From: JAYEIA01 sp964472505
GTDB taxonomy: Bacteria; Bacteroidota; Bacteroidia; Bacteroidales; JAADGE01
Length of the DNA: 22,511 bases
Direction: 5' to 3'
Assembly: GCA_964472505.1 (NCBI GenBank)
Contig: CAYYQW010000064.1
Span: forward strand, 1 to 22,511
Below the pieces are notes generated by a model. It was given only the letters and a program-made list of their open reading frames with translations, had not been told where the DNA came from and did not search any database. The first letter of the stretch is position 1. Each line of letters begins with the position of its first letter. Below, in pieces: positions 7,655 through 14,853 of this stretch. Position numbers and translations under genes: made by a program.

Positions 7655-8787
7655 AATGCTTTGCTAAGAAGTAATTTTACAATTATATTGTCTGAAAGAA
7701 ACCAAAAATCTTTTTTCAAACTTAGTGATTTATTGTTAATTACAAAAGCATTGGATTCGGGTAATTTTTCAGCCCTTTTTATCAGATACTCGCAATACGG
7801 CTTTCCAAAATCATCGGTAAGTTCTTGAAACGAAAGACCGGAGGCCGTTCTGAGACGAGTAATAAGAAACTCGTTGAAACGATCTTTTATTGATAAATTC
7901 TCCGTTTCGTAATATGGCGACTTATCAGCAACAGCTTTTTCCCATTTATTAAGATTCGAAATATTCCATTGCCGCGATTTTCCGTTGAAAGAATGTGCTC
8001 CCGGGCCTAATCCCAAATAGGGAATACTTTTCCAATATGAAGAATTGTGCCGCGAATGAAAGCCTATTTTAGCAAAATTGGATAATTCATAATGTTCAAA
8101 TCCGTGTTTTTCGGACTCACCACGCAATAAAGTAAAGTACTCTTCACTTTTATTATCCGATACCTCTTTAATTTTAGATTGATTTTTTAGGCGGCTAAGT
8201 AATGTATCTTCTTCATAAATAAGATCATAGGCTGACAGGTGTGGAATATCCAATTCAAAAAATTGCTTAAGCGTTTCACGCCATATCTCACCGCTCATTC
8301 CGGGCACCGAATAGATTAAATCACCGGAAATATTGAAAAATCCGGCTGCTTTGGCGTTTAAAACTGCTGCTTTGGCTTGTGAACCGGAATGCCGACGTTT
8401 CAGAAATTTTAAAATTTTATCATCGAAGGATTGAATTCCGATACTCAGACGATTAACGGATGTTTCGCTTAAAGCTTTGAGATAATCTTTATTCAAATCA
8501 TCGGGATTTGCTTCAAGGGTTATTTCAGCATGCGGATCTAAAATATATTGTTCAGAAATTGTTTGGATAAGATGCTCTACGGATTTGGGAGCGAGTAGGG
8601 AAGGGGTACCGCCTCCAAAATAAACAGCGGATATTCGCCTGCTTGGCAAATATCCGCTTTTTTGTTTCAATTCTGCTTCCAATGTTTTTATAAAACGACT
8701 GTCCGGCAGCCGATCTGTTTCCGAATAAAAATCGCAATAAATGCATTTGCTTTTGCAAAAGGGAATATGAATATATATACCCGCCAT
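7651..8787 (-). CDS. hemW: Radical SAM heme chaperone HemW
   Basis: HemW is related to coproporphyrinogen III dehydrogenase (HemN) but acts as a heme-binding chaperone that delivers heme. Many entries still call it an oxygen-independent coproporphyrinogen oxidase. The protein has 378 residues. The [4Fe-4S] cluster motif is CKSKCIYC with Cys11, Cys15 and Cys18. GGGTPS (58-63) is the SAM-binding glycine motif. HNSSYWKSIPYLGLGPGAHSF-type sequence follows in the second half, as usual for HemW. I chose the ATG at 8787 because MAGIYIHIPFC is the typical family N-terminus. An ATG four codons upstream is possible but adds nothing conserved. It sits 35 bases after an Rrf2 regulator gene and overlaps the methyltransferase-like gene. 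Confidence 0.92.
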   Translation of the reverse strand: MAGIYIHIPFCKSKCIYCDFYSETDRLPDSRFIKTLEAELKQKSGYLPSRRISAVYFGGGTPSLLAPKSVEHLIQTISEQYILDPHAEITLEANPDDLNKDYLKALSETSVNRLSIGIQSFDDKILKFLKRRHSGSQAKAAVLNAKAAGFFNISGDLIYSVPGMSGEIWRETLKQFFELDIPHLSAYDLIYEEDTLLSRLKNQSKIKEVSDNKSEEYFTLLRGESEKHGFEHYELSNFAKIGFHSRHNSSYWKSIPYLGLGPGAHSFNGKSRQWNISNLNKWEKAVADKSPYYETENLSIKDRFNEFLITRLRTASGLSFQELTDDFGKPYCEYLIKRAEKLPESNAFVINNKSLSLKKDFWFLSDNIIVKLLLSKAL

Positions 8788-8822
8788 ATAACTATGCACA
8801 ATAGGGTAGTGCTGCAGTTTTT

Positions 8823-9266
8823 TTAGTATTTAATATCTTTATCGGATTCATTAATGCTGTCGGCAAAGCTTCCAATGGTTTGTTGCTTGTAAGCTTTTTT
8901 TAGTTGCAGCCTTAAACCGTGCGAAGTTTTTTTGAATTCACAATCATCGGCATGTTCGGGGTTTTCTTCGCAAATTTTTAAGCCCAGAAAACAATCTTCA
9001 AAAACAGATTCTCCGTCAATAACTTTTACGATATCATACATACTTATTTCGTAAGGATCCTTTTTTAAAGTAAAGCCGCCGTGAGGGCCTTTAGTAGAAC
9101 TTAATATTCCTTCTTTAACAAGGTTTTGGAGTATTTTTCCCAGAAAAGGGGAGGGCAGATCCAAATCTTTTGATATTTTTTTTATTCCTATATTGGTGTT
9201 TTCCTTTCGGTTAACAGCAAGATATATCATGGCGCGTATTCCGTACTTGCAGGTATTTGAAAGCAT
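8823..9266 (-). CDS. Rrf2-family transcriptional regulator, probably Fe-S sensing
   Basis: The 147-residue protein has an N-terminal winged helix (about 1-80). MLSNTCKYGIRAMIYLA starts the domain, and SPFLGKILQNLVKEGILSSTKGPHGGF (39-65) covers the recognition helix and wing. Three cysteines follow (Cys92, Cys99, Cys109), in the region where IscR, NsrR and related regulators bind an iron-sulphur cluster. The spacing C-x6-C-x9-C is longer than the common C-x5-C-x5/7-C, so the cluster type and signal are uncertain. The gene comes just before hemW on the same strand and probably heads that operon, so autoregulation is likely. It may respond to iron-sulphur status, iron, oxygen or nitric oxide. 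Confidence 0.88.
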   Translation of the reverse strand: MLSNTCKYGIRAMIYLAVNRKENTNIGIKKISKDLDLPSPFLGKILQNLVKEGILSSTKGPHGGFTLKKDPYEISMYDIVKVIDGESVFEDCFLGLKICEENPEHADDCEFKKTSHGLRLQLKKAYKQQTIGSFADSINESDKDIKY

Positions 9267-9288
9267 GTTTTTTCAATTAAAGTTTCTC

Positions 9289-9296
9289 CAAAAATA
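9289..9296 (-). promoter_or_regulatory. Possible -7 element for the Rrf2-hemW operon
   Basis: TATTTTTG on the minus strand matches TAnnTTTG and lies 23 bases before the Rrf2 start. I see no TTTG at the right distance upstream, so the call is weak. Confidence 0.25.
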
Positions 9297-9338
9297 ATCT
9301 AATAATAAATAAAATAAAAAAATATCTTTATATAATAT

Positions 9339-9773
9339 TTAATCCAAAGGTATTTTTTCTATACGTCTTTGGTGTCTGCCTCCTTCAAAATCGGTAGAAA
9401 GAAAGCTTTTTACAATTTCTAAAGCTTTCTGCTTAACTACAAAACGCGCCGGCAGTGCACATACATTTGCGTCATTGTGCGCACGAGCCAATTCGGCAAT
9501 TTCGGTATTCCAGCAAAGTGCTGAACGTATGTGTTGATGTTTGTTGGCAGTCATATTAATGCCGTTTCCGCTTCCGCAAAGCGTAATTCCAAATTCAAAT
9601 ATACCTTCGTCCATAGCTTTGGCAAGCGGGTGGGCGAAATCCGGATAATCTACACTTTCATCGGTAAAAGTTCCGAAATCTTTTAAGGTATATCCTTGTT
9701 CACGAAGTTTTTCAATCAAGTAATTTTTGGTTTCAACGCCGGCATGATCACAAGCAATTGCTAATTTTTTCAT
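9339..9773 (-). CDS. rpiB: Ribose-5-phosphate isomerase B
   Basis: RpiB interconverts ribose 5-phosphate and ribulose 5-phosphate in the pentose phosphate pathway. The protein has 144 residues, the usual length. It shows ACDHAG (7-12) at the N-terminus, VDYPDFAHPLA (41-51), the active-site cysteine and anion-binding loop LCGSGNGI (Cys66), then NKHQHIRSALCW and ARAHNDANVCALPARF. I chose the ATG at 9773. A longer open frame runs to an ATG at 9869, but those 32 residues are not conserved and a promoter -7 match lies inside them (9816-9823). RpiB homologues also include allose-6-phosphate isomerases; nothing here suggests sugar catabolism. Confidence 0.94.
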   Translation of the reverse strand: MKKLAIACDHAGVETKNYLIEKLREQGYTLKDFGTFTDESVDYPDFAHPLAKAMDEGIFEFGITLCGSGNGINMTANKHQHIRSALCWNTEIAELARAHNDANVCALPARFVVKQKALEIVKSFLSTDFEGGRHQRRIEKIPLD

Positions 9774-9815
9774 TGTATTTACGGTGTTAATTATTAATTT
9801 TAAGATTTTGAATTT

Positions 9816-9823
9816 CAAAGATA
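9816..9823 (-). promoter_or_regulatory. -7 promoter element for rpiB
   Basis: TATCTTTG on the minus strand matches TAnnTTTG exactly and lies 43 bases before the chosen rpiB start. That gives a short leader of about 35 bases. The -33 element is not clear. Confidence 0.4.
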
Positions 9824-10027
9824 TAAAAATACGGCTGTTTTTAATTATTTGTTGAAAAATACCCAACAAAATCTAAGAAATCTTTTTGCAAAGAAATTAA
9901 AAATTTTTAAGTAGCTCAAAGAATTAATAATCAAAACGGATTTATTAAAAGTATTTGAAAGTTTTCAACGGTTTTTTCACGGGTAAAATGGATCCCTTAT
10001 CAATAAAACTTTTTATTAAACCTGCTT

Positions 10028-10041
10028 TTAACAGTTGTTAA
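10028..10041. promoter_or_regulatory. Palindrome upstream of nadA, candidate operator
   Basis: TTAACA and TGTTAA form a perfect inverted repeat around a two-base centre (GT). It lies about 100 bases before the nadA -7 match. A second, wider pairing exists between TTATTAA (10013-10019) and TTAATAA (10038-10044). Both are AT-rich, so chance is possible. No regulator is assigned. Confidence 0.25.
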
Positions 10042-10143
10042 TAAGTATGCTATACTGATTCATTTTCAGAAAGTTACATTGTTGGTAAATTAAGGAATCT
10101 TGTTTATAAAGTTTTAAGTTCATCAAATGCAAGTTTTTTATGT

Positions 10144-10151
10144 TATTTTTG
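10144..10151 (+). promoter_or_regulatory. -7 promoter element for nadA
   Basis: TATTTTTG matches TAnnTTTG and lies 67 bases before the nadA start. No exact TTTG is seen about 20 bases upstream, so this is a partial match. Confidence 0.35.
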
Positions 10152-10218
10152 TAAGCAATACTAACAGGCTATTATCATTATCATTAATTTTAAATTAAAT
10201 AAAATATATATATATAAT

Positions 10219-11214
10219 ATGAATATAAATAAACAAATAGAAAAAAACGGATTTATAAAAGAGGAAACAAAAAAAGAAATTGATTTCGTAAAAGAAATAA
10301 AAAAACTTAAAAAAGAAAAAAATGCAATTATACTCGCTCATTACTACGTAAATTCAGAAATACAAGATATTGCCGATTTTGTAGGCGACAGTTTAGCTTT
10401 ATCGCAGCAAGCCACAAAAACTAATGCAGATATGATTGTATTTGCAGGGGTTCATTTTATGGCTGAGACCGCTAAAATATTGTCTCCCGAGAAAAAAGTA
10501 ATTTTGCCGGATTTGAATGCCGGATGCTCTATGGCGGATTCTTGCCCCGCAGAAGACTTTGCCGAATTTCTTAAAGATTACCCAAATCACACGGTAGTTT
10601 CTTATGTGAATACCACTGCCGAAGTAAAAAGACTTACGGACATTGTTTGTACATCTTCCAACGCAAAGCAGATTATAGAATCCATTCCGGAGGATCAAAA
10701 CATCGTATTTGCTCCGGATCGAAATTTGGGAAATTACATAAGCCGAGAAACCGGACGGGAAATGGTAATTTGGGACGGAGCTTGCCACGTGCATGTAGAA
10801 TTTTCTCTTGAGGGCATTTTGCAATTAAAAAAGGCTTATCCGGGCAGTCTCATTATAGCGCATCCCGAGTGTGAATCACCGGTTTTGAAAATAGCCGATT
10901 TTGTAGGTTCCACTTCACAGTTAATAAATTTCACAAAAGAATCAGAAGCACAGAAATTTATAATAGCCACCGAGCCCGGTGTCATTCATGAAATGCAGAA
11001 ACAAAGCGAAGGGAAAATGTTTATTCCCGCTCCCGGCGAAGACGCTGATTGTGCTTGCAGTGAATGTGAATTCATGAAGCGGCACACGCTCGAAAAGCTC
11101 TACACGTCCATAAAATATGAAGCGCCGGAAATTCTTTTGTCTGAGCAAGTTATTCGTGAAGCCAAGCAATCAATCATTCGAATGTTGGAAATTTCTGAGA
11201 AATTGCACGTATAA
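10219..11214 (+). CDS. nadA: Quinolinate synthase
   Basis: NadA condenses iminoaspartate with dihydroxyacetone phosphate to quinolinate, an early step of de novo NAD synthesis, using a [4Fe-4S] cluster. The protein has 331 residues. The three expected cluster ligands align with the family: Cys103 in NAGCSMADSC, Cys189 in WDGACHVHVEF and Cys283 in CACSECEFM. Other family blocks are LAHYYVNSEIQDIADFVGDS (39-58), VNTTAEVKRLTDIVCTSSNA (130-149), APDRNLG and DFVGSTSQLI. The first 30 residues are a lysine- and glutamate-rich extension ahead of the conserved core. nadB and nadC are not adjacent. It leads a run of same-strand genes; the next one starts 39 bases later. Confidence 0.96.
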   Translation: MNINKQIEKNGFIKEETKKEIDFVKEIKKLKKEKNAIILAHYYVNSEIQDIADFVGDSLALSQQATKTNADMIVFAGVHFMAETAKILSPEKKVILPDLNAGCSMADSCPAEDFAEFLKDYPNHTVVSYVNTTAEVKRLTDIVCTSSNAKQIIESIPEDQNIVFAPDRNLGNYISRETGREMVIWDGACHVHVEFSLEGILQLKKAYPGSLIIAHPECESPVLKIADFVGSTSQLINFTKESEAQKFIIATEPGVIHEMQKQSEGKMFIPAPGEDADCACSECEFMKRHTLEKLYTSIKYEAPEILLSEQVIREAKQSIIRMLEISEKLHV

Positions 11215-11253
11215 TTATTCAGTCTTTCTAAGTATAATATTAAATTCGCAACC

Positions 11254-12813
11254 ATGAAGCTTTTTGAATCTGTATCTTTTCTTTACCTGGTAACTGCATG
11301 CTTTTTTATGTTCTCTTTCCAAAGCTTGAGTGCTCAGGATAAAGTATATAAAAAGTTTTTTCATCCGAACGGAACTGTTTCGGCGGAAGGCTATTTGGAA
11401 AACGGAAATCCGGTTGGTGTTTGGAAATCTTATTATCCGGACGGAACCTTAAAGTCCGTCGGGAAGCGGACTGAAACGCAGCCGGACAGTACATGGAAGT
11501 TTTTTGATCGGCAGGGCTTTCTCACAAACATTATTTCATACAACAAGGGAGAACGAAACGGTTATACGGAGAACTACGACTTTGCCGACGACACGGCAAG
11601 AATCCATTATCTTGAGTCCAAAGTGTTATATCTCAACGGCAAGAAAAACGGTGCATCCGAATATTATCGCCCCGACGGCAGCTTAGAGCGAACCGTAGAA
11701 TACGAAGACGGTTATAAACACGGTTATGAACGATTATATAATGAAGACGGATTAATAGTAAGCATTATTCGCTATTCTTACGATAATATTATTGATTCAG
11801 AGAATATTAACCGAACCGACCGCTACGGTCAGAAACAAGGAATATGGAAAACTTTTCATCCGAATTTTCAGCTTAAAACTTTTGCTTCCTATCTTGACGG
11901 TGAACTTCACGGCTATTATCGTGAATACAATATGAAAGGAGAACTTAAAAAAAATGAATATTACATTCGCGGAGAGAAGCAAAATTTAGAAAAAGAAACC
12001 GCATCGGAAGAAGAAAATATGACCGAGTATAAAAAGATATACTATTCCGACGGGACTTTAAAATCGGAAGGTAGCTATTCAGATACAATTCCGACGGGGA
12101 TTCATAAGTTTTACGATGCCGAAGGTAAGTTTAGTTCGGCAACCGTTTATGATTCAGCCGGTGTTAAAACTGCTTCCGGTAAATATACAACGGACGGTAA
12201 AAGGGTAGGGCTGTGGAAGGAATATTTTGCCGACGGCAGTCTAAAAGCAAAAGGAGAATATAAGAATGATCTCAGACAGGGGCCCTGGGAATTTTATTTC
12301 CCCGACGGCAGCATTGAGCAAAAAGGAACCTACAACAACGGGCAGCCCAACGGCAGTTGGCAATGGTATTATAAAGGAAAGAAGTTGCGACGCATCGGGG
12401 CATTCAGAAACGGAAAAGAACACGGCGAATTTATAGAATACACTCAAAGTAGTGACACGCTTAGTTTTGGTTATTATTCCGAAGGCTATAAGCAAGGCGA
12501 ATGGAAACAAAATGTAAACGGACGAAAATTTATTTACCCCTATAATTACGGCCTCAAAGACGGAACAGCTCGTGAATATTATTCTGACGGTACTTTAGCT
12601 TTTGAAGGTAACTATGTAAGTGATATGGCTGACGGCGAACATCTGTATTTTTATCCCAACGGAAAAGTTAAGTTACGTGCTTCCTATTTTTCAGGGCAAA
12701 GAACCGGAAAATGGTATCGTTATGACGAAGCCGGCAACCTGATTACCGTAAGCGAATATAAAAATGACAAAAAAGTAAAAATTGACGGAACGGATTTAGA
12801 CATTGATAATTAA
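11254..12813 (+). CDS. Large secreted MORN-repeat protein
   Basis: The 519-residue protein starts with a signal peptide (hydrophobic segment about 8-24, cleavage near SLSA-QD at 27-28). Almost all of the rest is tandem MORN_2-type repeats of about 20-25 residues, perhaps 15 or more. Examples are GVWKSYYPDGTLKSVGK, GIWKTFHPNFQLKTFA, GLWKEYFADGSLKAKGEY, GPWEFYFPDGSIEQKG and GEHLYFYPNGKVKLRA. A glutamate-rich insert near residues 245-255 divides the repeats into two blocks. It is a longer paralogue of the product at 2707-3552, with the same leader type and near-identical repeat wording (GVWKSYYP). It lies between nadA and ruvB with short gaps (39 and 12 bases), so it is probably co-transcribed with housekeeping genes. 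The molecular role is unknown; an envelope-associated scaffold is a guess. Confidence 0.85.
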   Translation: MKLFESVSFLYLVTACFFMFSFQSLSAQDKVYKKFFHPNGTVSAEGYLENGNPVGVWKSYYPDGTLKSVGKRTETQPDSTWKFFDRQGFLTNIISYNKGERNGYTENYDFADDTARIHYLESKVLYLNGKKNGASEYYRPDGSLERTVEYEDGYKHGYERLYNEDGLIVSIIRYSYDNIIDSENINRTDRYGQKQGIWKTFHPNFQLKTFASYLDGELHGYYREYNMKGELKKNEYYIRGEKQNLEKETASEEENMTEYKKIYYSDGTLKSEGSYSDTIPTGIHKFYDAEGKFSSATVYDSAGVKTASGKYTTDGKRVGLWKEYFADGSLKAKGEYKNDLRQGPWEFYFPDGSIEQKGTYNNGQPNGSWQWYYKGKKLRRIGAFRNGKEHGEFIEYTQSSDTLSFGYYSEGYKQGEWKQNVNGRKFIYPYNYGLKDGTAREYYSDGTLAFEGNYVSDMADGEHLYFYPNGKVKLRASYFSGQRTGKWYRYDEAGNLITVSEYKNDKKVKIDGTDLDIDN

Positions 12814-12825
12814 ACCTTTATAGTT

Positions 12826-13836
12826 TTGGATATACGAAACGAAAAGCCTCCAAAAGAGGAGCAAATATTTGAACAAACACTGCGGCCTACGCAATTCAAT
12901 GATTTCAAAGGCCAAAAAGATTTGTTGGATAATTTGCAAATTTTTGTGAAAGCCGCAAAAATGCGAAACGAAGCACTTGACCATGTCATGCTTCACGGGC
13001 CGCCGGGACTCGGAAAAACAACCTTGTCTCATATTATTGCCAATGAGCTTGGAGTAAATATAAAAATTACATCAGGCCCCGTTTTGGAGAAACCCGGAGA
13101 TCTGGCCGGTTTGCTCACAAATCTGGATGAGGGCGATGTTCTGTTCATTGATGAAATTCACCGATTAAGTCCGGTAATAGAAGAATATTTGTATTCAGCT
13201 ATGGAAGATTTCAGGATTGATATTGTTATAGACAAAGGTCCGGCAGCCAGAGCATTACAGTTAAGTTTAAATAAATTTACATTGGTGGGTGCCACTACAC
13301 GTGCCGGATTGCTTACCGCTCCGTTGAGAGCGAGATTCGGTATTAAGTTTTTGTTGGAATATTACGATAAAGAAACTTTAAAAACTATTATAAAACGTTC
13401 GTCTTCCATTTTGAATGTCGGCATTGAAGATAATGCTGCCGATGAAATAGCCGGACGAAGCCGCGGAACACCGCGTATAGCCAATGCTTTGTTACGCAGA
13501 GTAAGAGATTTTGCGCAAGTTAAAGGCGACGGGAATATCGATGTCGGTATTGCACAAATTGCCCTCAATGCTTTGAATATTGACAAAATTGGTTTGGATG
13601 AGATGGATCATAAAATATTGACAACCATCATACAAAAATTTGAAGGCGGTCCGGTTGGCCTAAAGACCGTTGCGACAGCAGTAGGAGAGGAGGCCGGAAC
13701 CATTGAAGAGGTTTATGAACCCTTTTTGATTATGCAAGGCTTATTGAATCGTACAGCGCGCGGCAGAGTTGCCACAAATGCCGCCTTTGAATTACTAAAA
13801 ATTGATAAATTCGGAAATCAACATAAATTATTTTAG
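12826..13836 (+). CDS. ruvB: Holliday junction branch migration helicase RuvB
   Basis: RuvB is the AAA+ motor that, with RuvA, drives branch migration of Holliday junctions. The 336-residue protein has Walker A GPPGLGKT (58-65), Walker B LFIDEIHRL (106-114), sensor 1 GATTRAG (155-161), the arginine-finger region PLRARFG (166-172) and sensor 2 SRGTPRIANALLRRVRDF, then the C-terminal winged helix ending in AFELLKIDKFG. The start is TTG at 12826. The frame is closed by a stop at 12811-12813 with no ATG or GTG giving the family N-terminus (DIRNEKPP), so TTG is the best choice. It begins 12 bases after the MORN gene. ruvA and ruvC are not nearby. Confidence 0.96.
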   Translation: MDIRNEKPPKEEQIFEQTLRPTQFNDFKGQKDLLDNLQIFVKAAKMRNEALDHVMLHGPPGLGKTTLSHIIANELGVNIKITSGPVLEKPGDLAGLLTNLDEGDVLFIDEIHRLSPVIEEYLYSAMEDFRIDIVIDKGPAARALQLSLNKFTLVGATTRAGLLTAPLRARFGIKFLLEYYDKETLKTIIKRSSSILNVGIEDNAADEIAGRSRGTPRIANALLRRVRDFAQVKGDGNIDVGIAQIALNALNIDKIGLDEMDHKILTTIIQKFEGGPVGLKTVATAVGEEAGTIEEVYEPFLIMQGLLNRTARGRVATNAAFELLKIDKFGNQHKLF

Positions 13837-13857
13837 AAATATAAAAAACACGCATAT

Positions 13858-14853
13858 ATGAAAATCATTATTCCCATGGCAGGCCGCGGCACTCGACTTC
13901 GTCCGCATACTCTGGTTACTCCCAAACCGCTTTTCTCAATTAACGGAAAAAGCATTGTTCAACGGCTCATCGAAAAACTAACGGAATCTTTCGACGAGCC
14001 TATAGAAGAAATTGCTTTTGTAATCGGTGATTTTGGAAAGGCCGTTGAAATGCAGCTCAAACAAATAGCCGAGGATAACGGAGCACGAGCTAAAATTTAT
14101 TATCAAACAAAACCGCTTGGTACGGCTCATGCCGTGTATTGTGCAGAAAAATCGCTTGAAGGCCCTGTTGTTGTTGCTTTTGCAGATACCTTATTTTATT
14201 CCGAATTTAAAATATCGCCGGATAGTGATAGTGTTATTTGGACTAAACGCGTTGAAAATCCGGAAAGCTTCGGCGTAGTTACAACCGATACCAATAACTG
14301 TGTAACGGATTTTGTAGAAAAACCCGAAACATTTGTTTCCGATCAAGCCATTATCGGGATTTACTATTTCAAAGACGGACTATTATTGAAAAACGCACTG
14401 AGTGATTTGATCAATAATAAACAAACCGTAGGCGGAGAATATCAAATAACCGATGCGCTTCAGACCCTCAAAAACAAAGGAACCGTTTTTAATGCTCAAG
14501 ATGTTAACGAATGGCTGGATTGCGGAAATTCGCAAGCCGTTTTGGACACAACGGAAAGTATTTTCGATAATGAAGAACATTATGTTTCAGATGAGGCCAT
14601 TGTGAAGGATTCAAAAATTTTGCCTCCTTGTCATATTCAGTCCGGAGCTGTTATTGAAAACAGCATTATCGGGCCCTATGTTACGGTTGAAAATAATACA
14701 GAGATTGATTCTTCGGTTATAAAATCATGCATTCTCAGAGAGTTTTCCATTATCAGCAATTCCGTATTATCACGCTCTATAATCGGAAAACATGCTGAAA
14801 TAATAAAAAAGCCCAAAATTTATGATGTCGGAAGTTATACAAAAATCGATTAG
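13858..14853 (+). CDS. Sugar-phosphate nucleotidyltransferase with left-handed beta-helix tail
   Basis: This enzyme should make an NDP-sugar from NTP and a sugar 1-phosphate. The N-terminal signature is GRGTRLRPHTLVTPKP (9-24), with the loop Gly/Arg and Lys23 that bind NTP. Further family marks are PLGTAHAV, FADTLF (the metal-binding Asp), VEKPE, GGEYQITDAL and WLDCGN. The C-terminal part (about 245-320) has hexapeptide-like stretches (IENSIIGPYVTVENN, IDSSVIKSCILREFSIISNSVLSRSIIGK), as in long RmlA-type, GlmU-type and mannose-1-phosphate guanylyltransferase relatives. The exact nucleotide and sugar cannot be told. It starts 21 bases after ruvB, and the TPR lipoprotein gene overlaps its end by 32 bases. 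Confidence 0.88.
   Translation: MKIIIPMAGRGTRLRPHTLVTPKPLFSINGKSIVQRLIEKLTESFDEPIEEIAFVIGDFGKAVEMQLKQIAEDNGARAKIYYQTKPLGTAHAVYCAEKSLEGPVVVAFADTLFYSEFKISPDSDSVIWTKRVENPESFGVVTTDTNNCVTDFVEKPETFVSDQAIIGIYYFKDGLLLKNALSDLINNKQTVGGEYQITDALQTLKNKGTVFNAQDVNEWLDCGNSQAVLDTTESIFDNEEHYVSDEAIVKDSKILPPCHIQSGAVIENSIIGPYVTVENNTEIDSSVIKSCILREFSIISNSVLSRSIIGKHAEIIKKPKIYDVGSYTKID

Larger units (their letters stand above)
9774..10218. other. Divergent intergenic region between rpiB and nadA
   Basis: This 445-base AT-rich region separates the two starts. It holds a -7 match for rpiB (9816-9823), a palindrome (10028-10041), a -7 match for nadA (10144-10151) and a short TA run just before the nadA start (about 10205-10216). 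The rest shows no gene, no RNA gene and no repeat that I can recognise. Confidence 0.6.

Noticed and set aside
8788..8799. HemW start four codons upstream
   Set aside because: MHSY is not conserved, whereas MAGIYIHIPFC is the usual HemW N-terminus.
9774..9869. N-terminal extension of rpiB by 32 residues
   Set aside because: The extension is not part of the RpiB fold, and an exact TAnnTTTG promoter element lies inside it.
9988..10041. Short open frame of 17 codons upstream of nadA
   Set aside because: It has no recognisable ribosome-binding context or conserved product, and such frames are expected by chance. A leader-peptide role is not supported.
10205..10216. TA dinucleotide run before nadA
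   Set aside because: It is short and lies in AT-rich leader DNA; no evidence of a functional microsatellite.
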